From: Pholiota molesta
Taxonomy: Eukaryota; Basidiomycota; Agaricomycetes; Agaricales; Strophariaceae
Length of the DNA: 64,000 nucleotides
Direction of reading: 5' to 3'
NCBI GenBank assembly: GCA_014925825.1
Contig: JACGCK010000021.1
Span: 1 to 64,000, forward strand
In this document: piece by piece, positions 19,434 through 28,510 of the stretch
How positions within the stretch are numbered: the first letter of the stretch is position 1
Layout of the letters: each line of letters begins with the position of its first letter
The notes under the pieces: generated by a model
Databases searched by the model: none
The model's input: only the letters and a program-made list of their open reading frames with translations
What the model was told of the DNA's origin: nothing
Made by a program: the position numbers and the translations under genes

Positions 19434-21698
19434 ATGGATGAACAAGGAAATCGTGTGTACTCCTCTGTACTCTGGACTCACATATCAATATATATAATTT
19501 TTTCTTTCTTCCAGCACGGCCCGACCCCGAACTCGACAGCGCCTTGGCCGAATTCATCGAGGCGGACAAAGTGTTGAAGTCTATGCGTTCTCGTCGTCAC
19601 ACCAATGGTGGGCGCCTATTTACACAGTTTGGTCGGTGGCTATCTCTAATAACTAATTATGACTAGCGAGAAAAAAGGGAACGGATCGCCTAGATGCCGC
19701 CAGGCTCGATCTACAGCGCCTCCTACGGTCGTTCTACGTGCACTTGGACAACAGTCTCATTCATTTCCAAGATGAAAATAGGATGAGGGTATTCAAGGAG
19801 ATGTGTGCTTCTTTGACGACGGCCCAGGAACCAAAGTCGACATCTGCTGTTGGAATGCCTGACTGTGATCCAATGATGCAGGTGGATCATACAGAACCGT
19901 TTACAGGCGTAAGTGCAGTTTTTTTTGGGATAATAAAGAAATTGACTTGAACTTTTGTAGAATAATGTGGACGGTGGCCAGCCTGCCCGTGACGCGGAAG
20001 TTACTACTGGAGACAGGCATGATGTGAGTTGACAAATATACTTTGGCATACGTACTAATGAGCGCTACATAGGCTCCCTGTCCCATGGACGTTGGACCAG
20101 CCGAACGGTACAATGACAACACTCCTTCCGCCGCCAATGCTCCTGCTGTTGCCACGGCCGAACGATATAGAGACAACCCTCCTTCCGGCACCAACCCTCC
20201 TGCCACTGCCATGGACTGGGGACCAGCCGAACAGTATAACGACAATGATGAAATGGACGAGTTAGTGGTATGTAACAAACGCTTTACATATTATTTTTCC
20301 CACTTTATTCATACTTTATTTCAGGCTGTAAAAGCTCAGGACGGTGGTTTCAAGTTTGTAGGCGAAGATGTTAACTTCAGCCACAACCCTCCTCCCGGCG
20401 CCAACCCTCCTCCTGGCGCCAACCCTCCTCCCGATGTCCTCAGTCGTCAGGCGGAACTCTCTTCGACGATAGAGACCCTTACTCAACGAGGTTTATCCCT
20501 CGAAGACGAGTTATCCTCCATGGCCGGTGAACTATGCCAGCCCGATATTGAAAGGACACCGGAAACGGTGTTCGATATGTATCGTAAAATGAAGGAGGTG
20601 GAACAGCACATAGCAGACACCGCAAGGGATTTGACGGCAGCCGAGGAGGACTTAGCAGAGACCGTTGACGCCGAGAAACACGCCGCCGAGATCAAAGCAG
20701 AGATAGACAAACACAAGGCTCGGAAGGCAGAGTTGAAGAAGCTCCTAAAGACTGCGCGAAACGCCCTCATGAAACGCGAAGATCGTATTGTTCGTGATCA
20801 GGTCGATCGCTATGTCAAGGAGAACGAGGAGATTACGGAGCGTATGAAGGTCCTTGCTGCTAACGGCGCTTCGGAAGCGAAGAAGAGGACCAGGGAAGCC
20901 GAAGATTACTATTCTCGTCTGACTGAGACTGGCAAGGAGAGATTCGAAGGTAAGCTCAATTATCTGGGACGGGACAGAGCACTAATCTGTACTCCAGAGA
21001 GAACCCGTGCGGCGATTAAGGCATTCATATCGAAAGAGGACAAGACTGGAGCCAACATCACCCCTAGCATGCGTCGTACGATCCGTGAGGTCCAAGACTT
21101 CGTTCCTGAGGCCGGGGTGACTTCACGCGAGTTGGCTCTTTTGGTTCATCGGAACTCCCTCGACAACTTGCAGTGCCGTTTTCACGAAAAGAGCAAGGAT
21201 AAAGAGCATTACGATGGGAACATGATTAAGGGTCAGAGGATTCACGGCGTCGCATTTCAGATGAAGTTGGCTGGAAGCACCGCTCGCCCCGTGAAAGCAG
21301 AACCCGGTTTCATGAATTGCGGATGTCATATTGACGATGTCCTCTTAGATTTCTTCTGGTGGAAGACCTGGATTATTCGTTCCAGAAACCCCAACCTGTT
21401 CGATGCGACCGAATCGATGATGGAGTCCGTATTTCCCCCGCGCCCCCGTGCATTCTTCGTCCATGCATTTCTGAATATCAGTCACCTCAAATTGGACGAC
21501 TTCTATGGCCTTGACTACGGGACGCTTGCTTACTATGTTAGAATCCTTACCAAGCAAGTTACTGGTATCTTTGGCCGTCTGCGCGCGTTTGGTGTGCCAG
21601 ATAAGCTCATCAGGGAGCTAGCAAAACCGCCCACGAAGGTGCCAACTCCGGGAGTGGAAATGGATACGGAGAGCAGCGACGACGATGAGGATGATTAG
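19434..21698 (+). CDS. Large coiled-coil protein of unknown function (645 aa)
   Basis: The gene has seven exons: 19434-19452, 19515-19607, 19667-19908, 19961-20023, 20073-20267, 20325-20949 and 20998-21698. All phases agree. The last 48-nt intron is also open in frame, so retention would add 16 residues. The middle holds Pro/Asn-rich imperfect repeats (AERYNDN, AERYRDNPPSG, then NPPPGANPPPG). Residues of about 190-340 are highly charged with heptad character (KHKARKAELKKLLKTARNAL), a clear coiled coil. The C-terminal domain is globular (PGFMNCGCHIDDVLLDFFWW), and the tail is acidic (ESSDDDEDD). I recognise no enzyme motif. It lies between the foldback element and array 5, so it may be cargo of the mobile island. 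Confidence 0.65.
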
Positions 21699-21857
21699 TT
21701 ACTTTCCGATTTTAATATACCGTCAATAAATTTTATATTCTCCCTTCGACCTCATATGCGTGTATACACCTTACAAACTAGCGCCTGTCATGTCACACGC
21801 ACAAGTGGAAGCGCCCATCACGTGTCACGCAGGCGACACTGACAGGCGGGCGCTAGA

Positions 21858-22140
21858 TCCAGTGAATATTCGCTGGTTTGCGAGAGCGCAAGACATCCAG
21901 TGCATTTTCACTGGATCTAACGTGCGGGAGAAATCCAGTGCATTTCTACTGGATGTAACGCGCGGGAGAAATCCAGTGCATTTTCACTGGATCTAACGCG
22001 TGGGAGAAATCCAGTGAATTTTCACTAGGAATGTCGTGCAGCAGATATCCAGTGAATATTCACTGGATTTGGGCCGCCTGAGCGATCGCGTGGATATGCA
22101 CTGGAATTCATGGCATTTTCGGTATATTTTCACTGGATTC
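21858..22140 (+). repeat. Dyad satellite array 5, divergent spacers
   Basis: About seven units of 38-40 bp keep the half-sites ATCCAGTG and CACTGGAT six bases apart (centres AATATT, CATTTT, CATTTC, AATTTT). The spacer is different (TAACGCGCGGGAGAA) from that of arrays 1-4. Some half-sites are mutated. The conserved dyad with a changed spacer argues that the dyad is the constrained part. Confidence 0.88.
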
Positions 22141-22226
22141 AGGACAGATGGCACGAGATTGTTGAGGTGGCATATTTTCGGAATTTTTCGGAAGTCCTAC
22201 ATAGAACGCTCTTATTTCCCCCCACC

Positions 22227-23014
22227 ATGTATGTGCCCCCCCCCTGCTCTTTTTCTGTGACCTCACCACTTTCCTCAAGGGAATCATTTTCTGAGATGAG
22301 TGATAGCGCTCCAACAAGTCCTCCATCCAGCGTCACTACCTTGGGAGAAGACGCGGGCTATATGTCGCAAATGACTTACAGTCCTTCCATGAGCATCACG
22401 TCGTTGGAAGATGTTAGTGATGGTTCACAGGAGCGGTCTCCGAGTCCGGTGGCAAGGCTCACCCGCCGAGGTGTCTACTTCAGCGATTATGATTTCACGA
22501 CGAAGCCAGAGGTTCGCAAAGCTCATGAAGATGGGCTTCCAGAGCTCGTGCATCTTTACTTTTACGACAAGGATTTTAACGTAAGATTGCATGCTCATAT
22601 GTTTTATATATTCTGGTTAATTATTGTCCTTAGGATGGCCCTTCTTACCCGCTTCTCATAGAAATGGAAGTCACTGGCGCCCTGTTCGTATATTCCATAT
22701 ATCCCGACCTCGCTTCCATTGTCGACAGTAACATCGTTTCATTGGAGATATGGGACCACAAGAGAGGTCAATGGGTAGATCTCAACCCCGTTAATGGATT
22801 CCCGCGTGCCGAAATGACAGGTGCCTGGGTCTTGGGCCATTTTCTCATCATGCGCCGCGCTGGTCACCCTTCAAACATCCACTGTATTGGGCTGCCAGAC
22901 CTAGTTAGAGAAACGGACTTTCAGGAGCATGACGAAGCAAAGGTTACATTTTCTCCCGGAACAACAACGCCAGATGTCGCGGGATTATTGAGACAATCAT
23001 CATGGATCTCGTAG
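22227..23014 (+). CDS. Hypothetical protein (244 aa)
   Basis: Two exons (22227-22580 and 22634-23014) are joined in phase 0 by a 53-nt intron. The N-terminus is Ser/Thr/Pro-rich and probably disordered (SDSAPTSPPSSVTTLG). The C-terminal part looks like a folded beta-rich domain (LLIEMEVTGALFVYS, VSLEIWDHKRGQWVDLNP). A second possible start, MSDSAPTSPP at 22293, would shorten it by 22 residues. I recognise no family. It immediately follows array 5. Confidence 0.55.
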
Positions 23015-23227
23015 AAGCGGTTGCCGTGGCCGGTCTGTATGTACTTATTTTCTTGAATCAACAAAGAAATTATGTTGCGAACTCTCAGATATAACGCTTT
23101 CTATCTACTAAATAGCAGGCTAATCAAATACTAGCGTACTTTGATAAACGGACACAAGTAATAATTACTCCTGAAGTCAAATGTGTGGCCTGGGATAATA
23201 GTTGACTATGGAGCAGCGTCATGTGCA

Positions 23228-23300
23228 GCGCGATGGTGTAGTGGCTTTATTGTTCGTTGTCTTTGCTGCTAGAGAGGTGGCTGGTTCGATCCTCGGTGTT
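23228..23300 (+). other. Pol III A/B-box-like module, possible SINE or tRNA relic
   Basis: TGGTGTAGTGGCTT resembles an A box and GGTTCGATCCT, 50 bp later, resembles a B box. A 7-bp acceptor stem cannot be formed and the anticodon arm is not convincing, so this is not a functional tRNA. It may be a tRNA-derived relic or SINE head. Confidence 0.35.
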
Positions 23301-23449
23301 GTCAGTTTTTTATTTAGATGCTCCACGAGCGCACGTGCCACATGCGCGGGGAGGAGAGCGCACGCAGCGGCGCACGCCGCCGAATCATGCGTCTTGTTGG
23401 AGGATAATCTCAAACAAGGGGGTATAATAAAATTAAAGCCTGTTTTATT

Positions 23450-23550
23450 CACCATGGTATGGTCCAGTGGTTAAGTACGTTGTCCGTGTTCAGTGTGTAG
23501 CGTGCTTCAAGTCGTCGGTTCGATTGCCAGCGGGGTTTTTTTCTTTCTAA
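23450..23550 (+). other. Second Pol III A/B-box-like module with a T-run
   Basis: The module has ATGGTCCAGTGGTTA (A-box-like, tRNA-Glu-like), GGTTCGATTGCC (B-box-like) and a run of T residues at about 23536-23542 that could terminate Pol III. The acceptor ends do not pair properly. It lies 220 bp after a similar module, so both may derive from one short repeat family. Confidence 0.35.
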
Positions 23551-23678
23551 TTCATATGTTACGCGCGGCCGCTCACAGCCTCACTCATACACGCGCCAGC
23601 GCATGCGCCGCGCTGCTCCAGGCGCCCACTCTGCTCAGTCATAGCAGATTTACATGTAAGATGCTCGCAGGGCGACGC

Positions 23679-24508
23679 AGGACCCCCGAATATACCCCAA
23701 GCCAGCTGATCCAAATTCGGATAGAATTTGAGAAATTTTTTGAGATAGCCACAGGGCTATTTCCCAAAAATCGGATAGAAATTGGGTTTTTGGACCAAAA
23801 TGCCAAAGACATTAGTTGGATAAATTTTGGCAGCGAGGCCATGGCATGAGCACTAAGTTTGGATAAAAATTAGCCCTGGCTGAGGATCAAACACGACAAC
23901 CGAAAATATTCCAATGTAACCCACACTTAATTGACAGACTGTGATGTCCAGATTCATTTTCAGGATGCTTTTCAGAACTCCGAGTCGGTACGCATCTGCA
24001 TGTCGACAAGAATACGTACAGTCAAAGGAAATCTCGAAGTATCAGCAGATGATGCGAAGGTTTTCAAATCCCTCAAATCTCAGCCCAAGAAGATTGCTGA
24101 AGCAATGAAGAATTTCCAGAAATGACCAAAAGCAACTGCGACTACTATGCACGTAGGATCGGACGACGAGGGTGACGACATTGAATAAACAGTCTATTCA
24201 GACACACAAGTTTTATTGTAATTTCTTGTTTCCTTTAATATATACCCTGTTTCTAAGCCTATCTCTTAATTTGAGTTCTACCGAAAAATTAGATGCCTGA
24301 GCCAATTTGGATAAAATTTCCATTTCTCAAGGCGAAAAATCGAGTCCTACCGAAAAATTGGATGCCTGAGCCAAAGTTTGGATAAATTTTACATTTCGGC
24401 CCACCCTGATGCCAAAATCGGATAAATTTTGGCAAATTTGGTTTGGATAAAAATCGGGTTTTTCCACATTTTTGGGATCAGGCATTTAGATGTATATTCG
24501 GGGGTCCT
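23679..24508. mobile_element. 830-bp non-autonomous DNA transposon with 8-bp target duplication
   Basis: The ends are perfect 17-bp inverted repeats, AGGACCCCCGAATATAC at the left and its reverse complement at the right. The octamer GGCGACGC flanks the element exactly (23671-23678 and 24509-24516). Subterminal GGATAAATTTT-type motifs occur many times in both orientations. A short open frame (about 23931-24125; residues such as FQNSESVRICMSTRIRTV) ends in an acidic stretch beyond its stop and may be a remnant of the autonomous parent. The 8-bp duplication fits hAT-like or KDZ-like elements; I cannot decide which. Confidence 0.88.
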
Positions 24509-24715
24509 GGCGACGCATTGCCCCACGCGCGTGTACGCGCCGCACTCGCCACATTGTCGCACGCCCGCGTACGTGCCGCATTGCCGCACGTACATCTAAC
24601 CGGGAGCTTTCACAAGTAAGATCTATTTTTGTCAGACTGGACAGTGTGTCGAGTTGTTCTATTGCTCGTTCTGCAACACCGGGCGCTTAGGGATTTGGCT
24701 GGACTACCTGCATGA

Positions 24716-24880
24716 GGGATATTATTATCATGGGGGAGAGTGCTGGGAGGTGTCCACAATATTGCATACAGTACCAAGCCCTTGAGTTGGCTTTTCTGAC
24801 TATTAGGGATGGTCATTGGGAAGAGTACTGGGAGATGTCCACATTACTTATTGTGTCAAATAGATATCCTATGGTTCACT
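24716..24880 (+). repeat. Diverged direct duplication, about 91 bp apart
   Basis: GGGATATTATTATCATGGGGGAGAG..GGGAGGTGTCCACA at 24716 is echoed by GGGATGGTCATTGGGAAGAG..GGGAGATGTCCACA at about 24807. It is a short, old tandem duplication in the 5' region of the next small gene. No coding value is evident. Confidence 0.5.
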
Positions 24881-25074
24881 CAACTACTCAAGAAGCCTTG
24901 TGACTGCGAGAAACCATCAAGGTATCAAAACATTCTCGCGCGTCGTTTGCTGGTTCTCTTCTGCACCATTACATCCCGCTCATTCTCTCCGGCGCTTATA
25001 TTCAGTCACTCTCTTTCGTTTGCTTTAACTTCTCATCCTATTCCGCCGCACGTCAACCATCGCTCGTCCTCACA

Positions 25075-25500
25075 ATGCCATGCATCGCTGTTTGCACCAA
25101 TCCCAAAGCCGAACTCGACACGATTGAAGATGATGTGCTCATCCAGGGCGCACTCGCCGCAATCAGCGACCTTGCACATTGCCCGGACGACTGCAAGTTC
25201 CTCATATCGTTCGTCTTTTTTGATTTTTTCTTTCTTCTCATTCATATAAGTGTTCGTAGGAAAGGGCCTCATGGATTTGACGACCACTTAACGGGGCGCG
25301 TCTACTCAAACAAAGACGTTTACCTTGGGGCCATCCACTTTACGATCAAGGAGCCCACAACGCCGACTCTTTTCCCGCCTGCCGCAAACACTGGTTGGAT
25401 GAAGAAGAAATTCACTTCATACAAGGAGAAGAGGGAAATTTTGTACGTTTTCGCTCGTTCTGTTTTCGATGTGCGTATTCATTCGACTAGAAGAACTTAG
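25075..25500 (+). CDS. Small hypothetical protein
   Basis: A frame of 141 codons opens at ATG 25075 (MPCIAVCTNPKAELDTIEDD). It probably contains an intron at about 25200-25250, where a pyrimidine- and T-rich stretch gives an implausible phenylalanine run if translated. The downstream part reads HGFDDHLTGRVYSNKDVYLGA. A pyrimidine-rich 5' region precedes the ATG, as is usual for basidiomycete genes. No domain is recognised. It sits just upstream of the large satellite. Confidence 0.4.
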   Translation: MPCIAVCTNPKAELDTIEDDVLIQGALAAISDLAHCPDDCKFLISFVFFDFFFLLIHISVRRKGPHGFDDHLTGRVYSNKDVYLGAIHFTIKEPTTPTLFPPAANTGWMKKKFTSYKEKREILYVFARSVFDVRIHSTRRT

Positions 25501-25794
25501 GTGTACTTTACCGCCCACCGGCGCCATCATTGGTATGTCTTTGTCTTTTCTCAAGCAGAAAAGCTAATTTTTTTTGATAGCTATCTTGCTATCTTGTTAT
25601 CTTGTTCGAGTGTTGTGCTCTCCCCGCTGTAATATAATTGCCCATTTGTATTCTTAGAGTTGTAAATAGCATATCTTGTAGCTTGAATTTTATATCCAAC
25701 TTTTCCTAATTACAAGAGGCCGACTTGACAACACTATTTACGCTGTCGCGCGCCTGTGCGACCGCGCAATAGGGTGCGCATTTTAGAATACTAC

Positions 25795-27785
25795 TGGACG
25801 AGCCTCACGCGCGCATTCCAGTGGCATTTGACTCGAGCGTGGACTTTCACTGGATGAGCAGGACGCTTGCGATCCAGTGGAATTTCACTGGATGAGCCGC
25901 ACGCTTGCGATCCAGTGGTATTCCACTGGATGAGCCCTGCGCGAGGGATCCAGTGGTATTCTACTGGATTGCTCGCGCTGTCATGGTCGCGTATCATCCA
26001 GTGGAATTCCAATGGATTCCCTCGCGTGGGGCCCGTCCAGTGAAATTCTACTGGATCCCTCTCACAGGGTTCATCCAGTGGAATTGCACTGGATGCCATG
26101 CGCGGCCGCAAAGCCAGTCGCGCGCGACCAATCCTGGATCCCGGGCGCGGCCGCATATCCACTGCAGCGCTCGTGGCTCATCCGTGCAGTAGGATGGGGC
26201 GCGCGCGGCTCATCTAGTAGTATTCCGCTGGACTGCGCGGGGGTCGGGCCGCGCGCTAGGGATCCAGCGGAATACCACTGGATGAGCGCGGTGACAGGGA
26301 TACCGTGGAATTCCACTGGATGAGGACCGTGCCAGGGATTCCAGTGGAATTCCACTGGATGAGCCGCACGCTTGCGATCCAGTGGACTTTCACTGGATGA
26401 GCAGGACGCTTGCGATCCAGTGGAATTTCACTGGATGAGCCGCACGCTTGCGATCCAGTGGTATTCCACTGGATGAGCCCTGCGCGAGGGATCCAGTGGT
26501 ATTCTACTGGATTGCTCGCGCTGTCATGGTCGCGTATCATCCAGTGGAATTCCAATGGATTCCCTCGCGTGGGGCCCGTCCAGTGAAATTCTACTGGATC
26601 CCTCTCACAGGGTTCATCCAGTGGAATTGCACTGGATGCCATGCGCGGCCGCAAAGCCAGTCGCGCGCGACCAATCCTGGATCCCGGGCGCGGCCGCATA
26701 TCCACTGCAGCGCTCGTGGCTCATCCGTGCAGTAGGATGGGGCGCGCGCGGCTCATCTAGTAGTATTCCGCTGGACTGCTCGCGCTGTCGCGCAGCCGCA
26801 CAGCCGTGCGACAGCACGAGGCGGTCGCCGCGGCAGGGATTCCAGTGGAATTCCACTGGATGAGCCGCACGCTTGCGGTCCAGTGGAATTTCACTGGATG
26901 AGCAGGACGCTTGCGATCCAGTGGAATTTCACTGGATGAGCCGCACGCTTGCGATCCAGTGGTATTCCACTGGATGAGCCCTGCGCGAGGGATCCAGTGG
27001 TATTCTACTGGATTGCTCGCGCTGTCATGGTCGCGTATCATCCAGTGGAATTCCAATGGATTCCCTCGCGTGGGGCCCGTCCAGTGAAATTCTACTGGAT
27101 CCCTCTCACAGGGTTCATCCAGTGGAATTGCACTGGATCCCATGCGCGGCCGCATAGCCAGTTCGACTAATGCTGTGTAATTTCCACTGGATCCTGGGCG
27201 CGGCCGCATAGCCACTGCTGCGCTCGTGGCTCATCCGTGCAGTAGGATGGGGCGCGCGCGGCTCATCTAGTAGTATTCCGCTGGACTGCTCGCGCTGTCG
27301 CGCAGCCGCACAGCCGTGCGACAGCACGAGGCGGTCGCCGCGGCAGGGATTCCAGTGGAATTCCACTGGATGAGCCGCACGCTTGCGGTCCAGTGGAATT
27401 TCACTGGATGAGCAGGACGCTTGCGATCCAGTGGAATTTCACTGGATGAGCCGCACGCTTGCGATCCAGTGGTATTCCACTGGATGAGCCCTGCGCGAGG
27501 GATCCAGTGGTATTCTACTGGATTGCTCGCGCTGTCATGGTCGCGTATCATCCAGTGGAATTCCAATGGATTCCCTTCCGCGGGGCTCATCCAGTGCAAT
27601 TCTACTGGATCCCTCGCACAGGGTTCATCCAGTAGAATTGCACTGGATCCCATGCGCGGCCGCATAGCCAGTTCGACTAATGCTGTGTAATTTCCACTGG
27701 ATCCCGGGCGCGGCCGCATAGCCACTGCTGCGCTCGTGGCTCATCCATGCAGTAGGATGGGGCGCGCGCGGCTCATCCAGTACTA
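25795..27785. repeat. Higher-order satellite built from the same dyad (array 6)
   Basis: The half-sites ATCCAGTG and CACTGGAT, six bases apart, recur every 36-40 bp with differing spacers (GAGCCGCACGCTTGCG, GAGCCCTGCGCGAGGG and others). The whole pattern repeats as a higher-order unit: the landmark GGACGCTTGCGATCC falls at 25861, about 26404, 26905 and 27415, giving periods of 543, 501 and 510 bp. The units are nearly identical over hundreds of bases and contain GCGGCCGC sites. Unequal exchange probably amplified it recently. The long open frames in it are not coding. Confidence 0.92.
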
Positions 27786-27944
27786 TATTCACCCAGTTTA
27801 AATACTATTAAATGTGTTCCAGTCTTATTAAATGCATTCCAATAAAAGTGATATTCATACACAATGTTATATACAATATAAAGCAAAGGAAGGAAAAGCA
27901 GAACCAACCCCTGCGATATCTATGTCAGAGGTGGCGGTGAATGT

Positions 27945-28025
27945 CCTGGGTGCACTTGGCATAGATGTACCGTGTGCACTTGAGCTGCATGTACAGGGTG
28001 CATTTGGCACGGATGTACATGGTGT
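27945..28025 (+). repeat. 24-bp degenerate tandem repeat
   Basis: Three copies of a TGCACTTGGCATAGATGTAC-like unit lie end to end with a period of about 24 bp, just outside the right edge of the large satellite. A short open frame overlaps it, but the repeat looks non-functional. Confidence 0.6.
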
Positions 28026-28044
28026 TATACCATGTTTACATACG

Positions 28045-28303
28045 AATGATATCCGGGACATTGAATGTGGAAGCCTATGGAACCGACAGCCTTCGCATCC
28101 CAAAAACTTGTTTCGCACTATTGCTTGACCAAGATGCAGGCGGAATCAGCGCTTATACGAAGATACACACCGAGCGACCAATTGTCTTCGATCTCATGAC
28201 GCACAGAAACAACTATGACGGCGCTGAAGACTATAATTACTACAAGATCAAAGGAGACCAGCTGGAAAAGCATGGGATGAAACTAGCTACTTTATATTTG
28301 TAG
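28045..28303 (+). pseudogene. C-terminal fragment of an unidentified protein
   Basis: About 80 codons of ordinary composition end at a stop at 28301-28303 (DSLRIPKTCFALLLDQDAGG, DYNYYKIKGDQLEKHGMKLA). The upstream part is the 24-bp repeat and then satellite, so the 5' end is missing or replaced. No family is recognised. Confidence 0.35.
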
Positions 28304-28510
28304 GCGATAAATCCTGACTCTGTTGTTTGCTGAATACATTCATGAACGCATACACAAGTGTTATTGATACATGACAAAAATGAATGTTACAAGGTGGGAC
28401 TACTCCAAGTACTTGATGTTGACGAGCATTACAATATCCAGTTGATCAGTCGTGACTACATAACAATTCAAGGGTTGGTCCTTTTCCTTTTCCATATTTC
28501 GCGCCAACTT

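Noticed and set aside
1738..27785. Starship-type giant transposon
   Set aside because: No DUF3435/YR tyrosine-recombinase captain gene is visible; the only recombinase-like gene is a KDZ transposase, and Starships are described from ascomycetes.
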